This document shows, one piece after another, positions 54,663-64,000 of a stretch of DNA of 64,000 nucleotides. This DNA comes from Pomphorhynchus laevis (taxonomy: Eukaryota; Acanthocephala; Palaeacanthocephala; Echinorhynchida; Pomphorhynchidae), in assembly GCA_012934845.2 (NCBI GenBank), contig WNNJ02002367.1, forward strand, positions 37,828 to 101,827. The letters are read 5' to 3'. A model generated the notes under the pieces. It ran no database searches. It was given only the letters and a program-made list of their open reading frames with translations, and was not told the DNA's origin. A program made the position numbers and the translations under genes. The first letter of the stretch is position 1. Each line of letters starts with the position of its first letter.

Positions 54663-55760
54663 CTTTTACTATAAATAATTACTACTTTTTTACTTTAAAA
54701 TAATTAGATAGCGTCGAATATTTTGAATTTTTTTTATTTAATTAAGGAACTAATTAAATGTAATTCAGATAAATGCCTGACTATAATGTAAAGCATTTAA
54801 AATCAAATTAGATATTCAATAATGTAACGGTCATCAAATTTATAAACGTATAAAAGGTTATAAGAATTTTTGTAATTATAAATATTATATCTAAAGTGCA
54901 CTTTTTAAAAGAATACCTTTAAGACTTGTCGTATTTCAGGATTTATAACAGATCTGATGAAACTCTTTACAAGCTAAACATTTTATATGTACACAACATC
55001 TGCCAATTAGTATTTATAACACAATTTTTACTATTACTTGATCGCATATTTTTGTTACACTTTAAAACATTATTAACAGATCATCAAAGAGAATTGCAAC
55101 TTGAAAAATTACAATATGATCAATGGTAAAATCTTATATTTAGAAAAATGCTAATATTTAGATAGAGTTAAAATTTCAAAAAAAAACGGATCGTTAATTA
55201 TTTATAAAAATCGATAATGTAAAATTTTCAATATGAAACGAAACGTTCAATTTTTGATTATTTGCTTTGTAATTTCCACTGTATAAATTTAAATTTAAAA
55301 TTTAAATTAAATTTAAATTTTAAATTTATTTAAACTTCTTAATTAAATTTTCAATCAACAAGTATTATATTAAAATTTCCATTTTCTTTATTAATTAGAT
55401 GCTAGTTGAAAGCTGTTATAATTTTTATATATTTTTATCAAAAATTGAAATAAAGATATTTAAAAAATTATGATATCCTTATTAAAAAGCTTACTTTACA
55501 AATTATCATTACAAAATTATATGTTCTGCGAAAAATTGTTTGTTCATCGAACAATCGGAATATAATTATTATCAATTTTATAGTCAATGGATCTTTATTA
55601 TTAGTAATCCTTGATGATAGAAATAGGGAGAATAAATATTTAATGTAAGTATTGTGTATAATGTCGATATTTTAACTGTAAGATAAATTCCAAACAGCAA
55701 TATTATGACTTTGATCTTAAAAATATTCGGGAATTTCCTTAACATGATTTGTAATTAATA
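54663..55760. other. AT-rich spacer
   Basis: No gene recognised. 55290-55330 is a short AAATTTAAATTT-type palindromic run. Confidence 0.5.
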
Positions 55761-55860
55761 TTGAATATAAATACTTTGCAAGAGTATTATGTGACTTTAA
55801 AATACATATTGCATTCAATCACAACCATATATCTAGAAATACAGCATAAATATGAATATA

Positions 55861-56015
55861 GGTATATTCATGTTTATAGATATATTATAATTCATATTTA
55901 TAGGTATATTCATATTTATAGGTATATTATAATTCATATTTATAGGTATATTCATATTTATAGGTATATTATAATTCATATTTATAGGTATATTCATAAT
56001 ATAGGTATATTATAT
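55861..56015 (+). repeat. 42-bp tandem repeat, about 3.6 copies
   Basis: GGTATATTCATATTTATA and the following ~24 bases repeat at 55861, 55903, 55945 and 55987. The long open frame across it (Tyr/Ile/His-rich) is a by-product of the repeat. Confidence 0.85.
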
Positions 56016-56907
56016 TATGGTATATATTCATACCATAATGTAGGTATATGAATATAGGTATTCATATACCTTCCTGATATATACAAACTCAAACTTTTCA
56101 ATACGATGTATTTCCAAGAACCTTGTGACCATAAAGTTCTATTAACAATTATGTATGCTCTAAATGGTTATGATCCGGTTTGGAAATTTAAAGTTTCTAA
56201 GATATCCATACGAATGCATCAAATGATTGAACGTCTGTACATTGTTTTAAAGTTATTAATTAAAAGTTTATAAAGTTTGAGACATTAATTATTATCGTTG
56301 ATATTTCAAGTTTTATTCGTCGAAATCAACTTGTATCCCAAGTTTTATATTAAGTTAATTGATCATTGAAGTTAATTTAATAAATATATTTATCATGGCC
56401 ATTTCGTATTAATTTATATCTAATTTTAATAATTGATAAATTACTAAATATATTAATCTAATTTATTAATTTGTTATATGCAAAATAAATTTAGTTAATG
56501 AAAGTAATCTGTAATTTGATATAGCAATGTTTTCTTTTAAAATATATTTATATCAATTACTTGAATTGTAATTAGCATAATTGTGTTACTACAAAATTTT
56601 CATTAATCTATTAATTGAGCATTGATTTTTAATTAACTAAAAATTAAGTTTTATTTATTTTTCACGCCAAATTAATTAAATTAGTGCATATGTTTACTAT
56701 TATAACGCATGACGCTTCTATAACACAAAATATTTTATTATGCATATTTCAATTAGAATGGTATAGAATGCTTAACATATGATCGAACATCATATTTTTT
56801 TCATTTTGAAGTACACGGGGTGATAGTTTATGCTTAAGTATATATATAATTTAATTTTAAGCCATATATATCAATGTACGTGCAAATTTCATTGTGTAAA
56901 TTAGAGA

Positions 56908-57290
56908 TTAGATTCAACCAGAAGTGTCTATTACACCTATCTGCATCTATCTATACATAGATAGATCAAGTTATCCTCTGAGGATCCCAGGTGGCGATGC
57001 TTCCATTGTAATTTATTACACTTGTCATTTAATGATCATGCTGATGTCTATTACATTGAAAAGAATTCACTGCATTTACTTCGAAAGCGCATGCTACGTC
57101 ATGTAATTAGCATACAGCGAATTCTTTTTGCTTTAATCTATATATAGTATGTTTTTCAAAATCATGCATTGTATATGCTGTAAATGATGATGCTTCTCAA
57201 GGCCGAAACGGTATGCCGCCTTGCAGTGTTGAAACATGAAATCCTGTATGCATAGAGAAAAGTAGATAGGTGTAATCTGGTTGAATCAAA
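56908..57290. mobile_element. MITE-like element with terminal inverted repeats
   Basis: GATTCAACCAGA and TTACACCTATCT at the left (separated by a small insert) are matched by GATTCAACCAGATTACACCT on the opposite strand at the right end. The interior of about 330 bp has no coding sequence and is more even in base composition than the surroundings. Target duplications are not clear. Confidence 0.7.
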
Positions 57291-57633
57291 TCTTTGATAT
57301 ATATAAAATATAATTTGTTGTTACAAAATATAATTTGTTGTTACAAATTTTAATCTGTGCTATCCAAAGCACAGCTTATGGATATACATGAAGCCTGGTC
57401 TCAATGACAACGTGAATTTTTAAGGTTATATTGTCTTTTATTCTTTCTTTTATTTTATTTGGCTTAATGCATATTTACTGTACGATTATTTTAGATTTTT
57501 TGAATAAGGCTTCGGCCGACACGTTGAAATAAAGTGCCTTAACCTTTTTGCCAGTTTATATTTAATAAATTTAATATATAAACGCATACGTTAAGTATCC
57601 TGGCCGTCGGTGTACACTGTTTCCTTATATATA

Positions 57634-57669
57634 AGAGACAGAACCAGAATGCATTGTGGTTCTGTCTCT
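57634..57669. repeat. perfect 13-bp hairpin
   Basis: AGAGACAGAACCA, loop GAATGCATTG, then the exact complement. No T-tract follows, and no known RNA class is suggested. Confidence 0.85.
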
Positions 57670-57734
57670 AATATTTATATTATGCAATTGAATCCGTTAG
57701 CAGTAATTATCCCAGAGGACGGTTTATTACACCT

Positions 57735-58015
57735 TCTTATATAGTAGACTTAAATTCATGCTTTTCTTTATATTATTTAATGATAGTTTTATAGACATGA
57801 TATGAAAAAGGTTTGTTTATTATTGCAAGCTTTCAACACAGTGTATTTTTCAAGCAAATTGTTTGCTTGAAAAGGACATTTCTTTGCTTGTAAAGAACAC
57901 TGTGTGTTGAAAGCTTACAATAAAAATTAAAACTTTTTTATATCATGTATATAAAACCATCATTAACTATTTTATCTTATAACATATTATATGAATTCAC
58001 TTTGCTTAGTAAGGT
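57735..58015. mobile_element. long foldback of about 280 bp
   Basis: Left arm (57735-57860) and right arm (57890-58015) are inverted copies: CAAGCTTTCAACACAGTGT / ACACTGTGTGTTGAAAGCTT and TTTTATAGACATGATATGAA / TTATATCATGTATATAAAA. The centre also folds (TTCAAGCAAA-TTG-TTTGCTTGAA). A transcript would be an almost continuous hairpin of about 125 bp. Confidence 0.75.
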
Positions 58016-58096
58016 ATCTTTTAAATCTTAGCTGCCTGCTATTCATATTTTTAGGATAGACCTGATATAATGATATTTAAAATATTATTTAAATTT

Positions 58097-58358
58097 AGCT
58101 GGACAATCTAAATTTTGTTTTTAACAAAGTCAAACAAGATGTATTCAAATTTTCAAGCACTACTGTGAATATCATCAGGAATATGTCAGTAGCTGTTATC
58201 AAAGAACAAAATAAAAACACAAAATACACTCGGCAGTAACGAGTATGTATTACAATCAAAAAATATATAAATATATAAAAACCAACAATACAAGGAAACA
58301 AGCAAATTTGAATACACCGTTTTTGATTTTACTAAACTAGAATTTTGATTGTCCAGCT
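58097..58358. mobile_element. MITE-like foldback, about 260 bp
   Basis: AGCTGGACAATC at the left and GATTGTCCAGCT at the right, with inner matches around GTATTCAAATTT. Inverted arms of about 55 bp. No gene inside. Confidence 0.72.
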
Positions 58359-59329
58359 GTTTTTTATACAATTTTTAGGATAATGAGCATCTTTAATATT
58401 ATTTAAATTATTTTATTATTTATAATATAATTTAATGTAAAACATTCTTACCTTCCGCATTAATGGTTTGTAGTTTGGAGCATTATAGCTTTGCTAAACT
58501 TAAATTTATATATTAACTTTTAATAATATTCTAACCGGTATTAGTAAGCGTTGTCTAGACAATTTTGTTACATATGTGACGATCGCGTAAAAGAGCTAAA
58601 TTTCGGTAAAACTATTTTTATCAACATTGTAAGATTAAATCTAATTCATACTTGCAGCTGTTTTATTACAAATCAAAAATATAAACAATAGATAAATATT
58701 TAATGCGTTAAATATTATTAATAAATTATTAATAATATTATGAATTATTATTTAAATAATAATTTAAACAATAATTTAAATTATTAAGCATTGGGAGAAA
58801 GAATGTAATAAGAAATTAGCAATTATATCACAAATCATATCGTAGTCAATCCAACCGAGTCTCCTTAGTAAATTGTCTTTATTTTCAAGTGCTGGGTCGT
58901 ATATGTGGATATTTTTAGTGGATATTTTTTAGTGGATATTTACTCGAGTTATCTTTTGGATTCATTTATATATACGTGTGAAATTTAATAATAACCAATT
59001 TTTAATGTTTTGAATGTTTTTTATAATAAGTTATTATATAATTATCATATGAATATCAAAGTATGTGAAATACTCATTTCATTTCCTATAAAATGAAATG
59101 TAATAATAAGAGATACTATAATAGAAAAAAATTAATAATTAAAAACAATATTAATTAATATTTTATTAATAATATGATTAATATATTAAATTATATGATT
59201 AATATTGTTACTAATTAACAAAACATATTAATTATTACATATAAATTAATTATTATTAATAATAAAAATATAACATATAATAATATGTCATAATATTATT
59301 ATAATATTAATAATGAGAGAATTTATTAT
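58359..59329. other. AT-rich spacer
   Basis: Extremely AT-rich with many TTAATAATATTA-type palindromes (58720-58790, 59120-59290). No gene recognised. Confidence 0.5.
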
Positions 59330-59401
59330 ACCTCTTTACCTTTCGGTACTGGGTAAACAAAATAAATACACCAAAAGTTTATCAATTTTATAAATTGTAT
59401 T

Positions 59402-62232
59402 TCAAAATCTTCTCCTACTGTCAATATCGGATAGTGACATATTTTTCAAAATTGGGCAAGTGAAGATATGCAGGTTAGATGCGCATTCATTTTTGCAAAG
59501 AACACAAATGCACAAAGAGCACCGTGCATGTACTGGAATTCTAATAGCGCAGAATTTATCGTGATATCCATGGACAGATGCTCTCCAGATCAGCGGTCTT
59601 TTCCTTGCACAGGGTTCTCTCCATTTAGTCTGTAAGAATGCCGGAGTAAGATAAAATTCAGAATCCAATGAAGTCGTCTTTCGAAAGAACATGTTTAGGT
59701 TAGTAGTAAATGATGCAGTGTGTTCAAGATTAAATGTTGAGCAGATGTATTTAGAGCAAGGTTCTAACGATGATAGTATCGCTATAACCGATGAAGAACA
59801 TTTTGGTGAGACTCCAACAATTCGCTTCACGAATCTCCATTGACACTTGTCCAACTGCTGAAAATTGAAGGGACTTAAATCCGACCAGATAACTGGCAAA
59901 GCATATGAAACTATGGGAAGCAACATACTTCGAAAATACCGGAGGGCTCCTGAGAAAGATAAAGAACCTAAGTTTTTTGCATAAGAGGTTGCTACAACTA
60001 ACTTCGAGGATTTACGATGTAGGTGTTCAGTAAATGACCATTTCGATGAAAGTAATACTCCCAAATAATTGTAACTATTGCAGAATTCTAAATCTACATT
60101 GCCTATTCTCAGCATGTCACATCGACGCAAAGGTCCACCTAACCGAAATTGAAAAGGCTTTCGATTTATTTACATTCACCGTCAACTGATTTGATAAACA
60201 ATAGGATGACAGAGCATCTAACGCACTTTGAGCGGATAAAAGATCTTTGACTAATATTACTAGATCGTCAGCATAGAGGGTACAAGAGACTTCATTCGAT
60301 GCATGACGAAGATGCATAGGCAAATCCATAACAAAAAAGGAAAATAAAATAGGGCTGAGTGGATCTCCATGTAAAACACCGCGATTAGCAAAAAAAGAAA
60401 TCAGAGGTGTTGATACCATCAGATACTTTAAGGCGATTAGGCTGAAGCACAGAATAAATAAGATACAAAAAGCGACCACTAACGGACACTCTGGTGGAAA
60501 GTTTATCAAGTAACAAAGAACGATTCACTGTGTCAAATGCTCGCTCAAAGTCAACAAAAGTAGCATACAACGGTCTACGATTAGCGAAACAATTGGTGAC
60601 TTTGTCACGGACATGCTTAATTGCATCGGACGTTGACCTTTTCGGGCGGAATCCAGACTGCTCCGTAGGTAAGAGATGCTCGCGAAACTTAATAAGGCGC
60701 ATATACATTATATGAGTCAATAACTTATAACTGTGATTCAATATCGCAATCCCCCTGTACGCATCCAGTGAATCACAGTCACCTTTGCCCTTATGCAGGA
60801 TCTTAATTACACAGTCGCGCCACGAAATCGGAAACGGATGACCTGCAAGAAGTAGATTGAAAAGTTCTGTCCAGTAGTCTATCAAAATATCGATAGTCGA
60901 CTTTAACTGTTCTACGCATAATTGATCTAACCCGGCAGCTTTATGATCTTTTAAGATTGATAGGGATCTTACGACTTCAAATGGCGTAAAAGGTAAATTC
61001 AGAGGATCTGAACCGTATATTGAATTTATGCATGAAACTGAAGATAAACGTACAGGCATGTCTTCTAATATTGAATGGCGCAAAATAGATTGGAAGTGTG
61101 ATTTCCAATTTTCTATTTGAATCCTGGAATATGTTCCAATGTTAGCTTTCTTAAGTATCCACGGTGTCGACTCCGCCTTAGACAATTCCCGTCGTTCAAT
61201 CTCTAAACGTCGTTCTCTACGATACATCGATACAAGTTTAACGTAAAGCCTACGTAAATCTACAAAATCTTTCCTTACCGTTAAATCAAACCGATAACTT
61301 TTATTTAATTGAATTAAATGTTGCTGGAACTGTTTAAACCAAGCGGGTTTTACTAGGTATGAGTTTTTTTTGGAATAGTCGGATTCACATCTACAAGCCG
61401 ATAGAAGGGTGGAAATTACAGAAGTAATGCTGTTCCCCAGTTCTCCTGATCTAAGGAATTGAAAAGCTAGATTTATTTGACTATAATCAATTGCTGAAGT
61501 ACATAATTTCCTGCTAGGTTGACGGGGCAAATCTATTGATTGTATGTTGCATATGCAATCGAAAATACACGAGACAGGTTTGTGTTTACGAACTAACGCC
61601 CATTTTGAAGATAGTACTAGCCCTATATGTCTTACATGCACGTTAGTAAATATGATGTCTATACAGCTTTTACCTGTAGAAGATTCGTAGGACCAATTTT
61701 CATTAGGGACGTATAACTTTAGATTTATAGACTTAAAGTAATTGACAAGAATTCGCAATTTTCCTGTGATTGGACTGGTGAATCTTGCATTAAAATCTCC
61801 TGCGATAATTATCGGGACTGTGCTGTTTAGAGTTGAAAGAAGCTGAGAAATTTCGTCAATTATATCTGCCGCGGTAAGTGTGGGTTTGAAATAGCATGCG
61901 ATAAAAGTGATGACAGGTGTTTCAAGCAGTATAGAATTCAGCAAATACCTACATTGCCAATCCCTGAAGGCCCTATTTAAACCTAAAATTATTCCACCCG
62001 CGGGGCGACCACGAATGCCCAATAAAGCAGGATTGTCAAATGTATAAAAACCAGGTAAAGAATAATTATTAGTAAACATGGTCTCTAATAGTACCACAAC
62101 GTGAAAGGTATCGAACCAGGATTCAATACCTTGCTCGATCAAAGACGCCAAACCTTCCACATTAAATAGTAACAGTCTAAAAGACTTGTGGTGCTCACAA
62201 ACCTGACTACCACTTCTTGCAGAAGAGGATAG
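59402..62232 (-). pseudogene. LINE ORF2 (endonuclease + reverse transcriptase), two frameshifts
   Basis: Begins directly after the ORF1 stop without a Met until well inside the endonuclease: FRLLLFNVEGLASLIEQGIE, LETMFTNNYSLPGFYTFDNP, IIAGDFNARF, CIDIIFTN. RT: LDAYRGIAILNHSYKLLTHI, PTEQSGFRPKRSTSDAIKHV, motif A FVDFERAFDTVNRSLLLDKL, motif B GVLHGDPLSPILFSFFVMDL, motif C YADDLVILV, then NVDLEFCNSYNYLGVLLSSK. Near the C-terminus CVLCKNECASNLHIFTC is a C-x2-C-x8-H-x3-C finger. Two one-base indels lie near 60397 (T7 run) and 60160 (T4 run). Full length would be about 943 residues, normal for ORF2. Confidence 0.85.
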
Positions 62233-63300
62233 TCATATAGACGATCCATCCATTACTGAGGAATTAACGGGTGTTGTGCCTACCTTTCCATTATTCAATC
62301 TACGAACAATTTGAAAATTTCTAATTATGTAATTACTATTTGGGTTTGCAAGTCTTTTCTCTTGTAGCTGTTTGCGCAGAACCTGATTGGCAACACGCTC
62401 TTCGGGGGAAAAATCCGGCATGATGTAAACATTCCTAAAACGATCAACTTTTCTCAATTTATAAGAGTTTGATAAAACGTTGCTGGCCGTTACCTCGTCC
62501 GTTGAAACTAAAGTCCACGGAGGAATGTCTGTTCTTTTGGCTGGAAGTCGATGGACCTTAATTGAAAATTTTGCAGATATTTGAATGCCTACAGCGGATA
62601 AAATGTCTCTAACACTAGCTTCATCATCCGCTGTATTTGGTAGATTGCGTATAATAAAATTTGACGAGCGCAAAGCTGATTTTTTGCAACTGTTAATGAT
62701 TTCCAACGGGGAGCAGATACTTGATTTAATATTAGAAGTGGCAAGGATAGAACGCGTTACTTCTCTACGTACTACACTTGCGAAACTACGATTCTGAAAT
62801 GGAGAGGGTTTGTGAGATGATAGATTTTGAGAAAGGTTAGAAGATATTTCCTTGGATTGTGCTAATTTTAGTTCATCGATCTTAGCCTCCAAATTGCTTA
62901 TAGCAACATTCGCCTGTTCTAAGGATTGTTCTATAGTTGTAATGCGTTTTGCAGCACAAATTCCACAGATGAATCGCTGAAGAAAGAAATCTCGAGATAC
63001 ACTACGAGAAGACTTGACAACAGTATATAAAGAACAACCAAAACCGTCACATTTCAATTCAAATGACACGTACTCGCTAGAATCATCGTGACTTAACGGA
63101 ATGGAATCAAGCTTATCTACGCTACGTGCAGTAAGCTGAGACAAGTATGCAGATGTGGGAGCGTCAATAGAAGAATTCGCACGGTTGGAACACCTGCTAC
63201 CAGGAAGGCAATCGACACAGAGTTTGCCGGACTTTGCACACAAACAGCTTTTGCAAACAGCATTTCGACCATTACATTGGCAACAATGAGAAGCAGACAT
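62233..63300 (-). CDS. LINE ORF1 protein (Cys-rich, PHD-like, coiled coil, RRM-like)
   Basis: A 355-residue intact frame. Residues 6-37 are Cys-rich (CCQCNGRNAVCKSCLCAKSG, then CVDCLPGSRC). Residues about 80-120 contain FELKCDGFGC and FICGICAAKR, resembling half of a PHD-type zinc finger. Residues about 122-150 (IEQSLEQANVAISNLEAKID) form a probable coiled coil for trimerisation. From about residue 215 SNFIIRNLPNTADDEASVRD begins an RRM-like fold, ending with VYIMPDFSPEERVANQVLRK, the conserved C-terminal RNA-binding block of many LINE ORF1 proteins. The stop TGA (62233-62235) is followed by CTA and the ORF2 frame is the same, so read-through would fuse the two proteins. Confidence 0.85.
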   Translation of the reverse strand: MSASHCCQCNGRNAVCKSCLCAKSGKLCVDCLPGSRCSNRANSSIDAPTSAYLSQLTARSVDKLDSIPLSHDDSSEYVSFELKCDGFGCSLYTVVKSSRSVSRDFFLQRFICGICAAKRITTIEQSLEQANVAISNLEAKIDELKLAQSKEISSNLSQNLSSHKPSPFQNRSFASVVRREVTRSILATSNIKSSICSPLEIINSCKKSALRSSNFIIRNLPNTADDEASVRDILSAVGIQISAKFSIKVHRLPAKRTDIPPWTLVSTDEVTASNVLSNSYKLRKVDRFRNVYIMPDFSPEERVANQVLRKQLQEKRLANPNSNYIIRNFQIVRRLNNGKVGTTPVNSSVMDGSSI

Positions 63301-63420
63301 TTTTCTTTTGTAATTAGCTTGAACAATGATTGCTGCTCGACACTCGTTGCTCGAAGGTTGTCGTAATATTGCTTGTCAGTAGATTGTTGTATTTTTGTAT
63401 GTTATTTTATCTCAAACTTT

Positions 63421-64000
63421 TTTTTAAGCTTGTAAGTAGTTAATGGGTATCAAGATAGTTTAAACTCCATAATTATTAATTAATATTATCAATTAATATT
63501 TAATATGAATTATTATTAATTAATATTTAATATGCTTAGTTATATATTAATTTAATATTAAGTTTGTAAAGTTTGCAACTATAAAGTTTGTATCTTAAAG
63601 TTTATTTGTGCCTATAAAATTTGTAACTTTTTCATTCGATGAAGTTAAAATGCTGCAAAAAAATACAACATGGAAGTAGAATACCACACACATTTTGTTT
63701 AATTTTAGAACCAGTCGTCTTGATGACATTCGTGAATGCTATACAATAAAGAAAATCACAGTATATCATTATAACAAGATACACGGTCAAAAGAGTCGGC
63801 GTCGTGATAGTTATTTCAGACATAGACGTTAAGTTTAATTTGTTAGATCATAAACTTAAGATATTTAATTAGATTATGTGATTCTCTTTAAATAATATTT
63901 ATGTTCACCAAATTTGTGAATTATTTTTCTAAATATTTCACAATCAAAGCAAGATGTTTTTATGAACAATATAATCTATTGTGAAATTTGGTTTAAAATT
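63421..64000. other. AT-rich spacer at right edge
   Basis: TTAATATTTAATATG-type duplication near 63480-63540; no gene recognised. Confidence 0.5.

Larger units (their letters stand above)
59330..63420 (-). mobile_element. nearly complete LINE (ORF1 + ORF2)
   Basis: Minus strand: a short 5' leader (63420-63301), ORF1 (63300-62233), ORF2 (62232-59402, two frameshifts) and a short 3' region ending in ACCGAAAGGTAAAGAGGTAT near 59330, followed by ATT-rich DNA. Total about 4.1 kb. No premature stop in ORF1 and only two single-base indels in ORF2, both in T-runs, so it is the youngest-looking element in the window. The RT has GDPLSP (not QGSVLGP) and a C-terminal CCHC, unlike the CR1-like copies nearby. 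Confidence 0.85.

Noticed and set aside
55761-56051. 96-residue Tyr/Ile/His-rich open frame
   Set aside because: It is simply the translation of the 42-bp tandem repeat.

Overview
This is AT-rich arthropod DNA, most probably from an insect. The evidence is one recognisable intron-containing animal gene (alpha-catulin), one short gene of the DeSI/PPPDE protease family, and a dense mix of retroelements typical of invertebrates: LINEs, canonical Penelope-like elements (PLEs), one Naiad-type PLE and degraded Ty3-like fossils. I cannot name the species.

Left third (1-15.2 kb): the 5' half of alpha-catulin lies on the minus strand. Six coding exons (14748 down to 1256) join in perfect phase with GT/AG sites and give 334 residues; the gene runs off the left edge. 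Its introns hold a LINE endonuclease scrap, a duplicated PLE scrap, a small ribozyme-bearing foldback, a long LINE in antisense and several foldbacks. A TATA-like promoter candidate lies near 15.08 kb.

Middle (15.4-48.7 kb): almost wholly a transposable-element graveyard. In order: a LINE endonuclease fragment; a foldback PLE carrying only a GIY-YIG endonuclease; a canonical PLE (RT then GIY-YIG); a palindromic cluster of three hammerhead-like motifs; a Ty3 fossil; a LINE ORF1 with zinc knuckles; two related RT-family fossils; a LINE whose RT segment is tandemly amplified about 3.7 times in 576-bp units; LINE copy A; a Naiad-type PLE with N-terminal GIY-YIG and a CxC linker; LINE copy B; a third RT-family fossil; a CR1-like RT tail; a Ty3 protease fossil split by another endonuclease-only PLE foldback with a 12-bp target duplication; a further CR1-like RT tail; a Ty3 gag fossil; LINE copy C; and another gag-like fossil.

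Right third (48.7-64 kb): AT-rich spacer with several foldback or MITE-like elements, the intact single-exon DeSI-like gene (51308-52084), a 94-bp tandem array of about eight hammerhead-like units (53.9-54.65 kb) with inverted flanking units, and a nearly complete LINE (about 59.33-63.42 kb). In that LINE, ORF1 and ORF2 lie in one frame separated only by TGA-CTA, a context known for stop-codon read-through.

The most interesting themes are the hammerhead-like ribozyme motifs shared by PLE ends and the 94-bp array (supported by paired base changes in stem II), the permuted Naiad element, and the LINE read-through candidate. No CRISPR, rRNA or convincing tRNA gene was seen.
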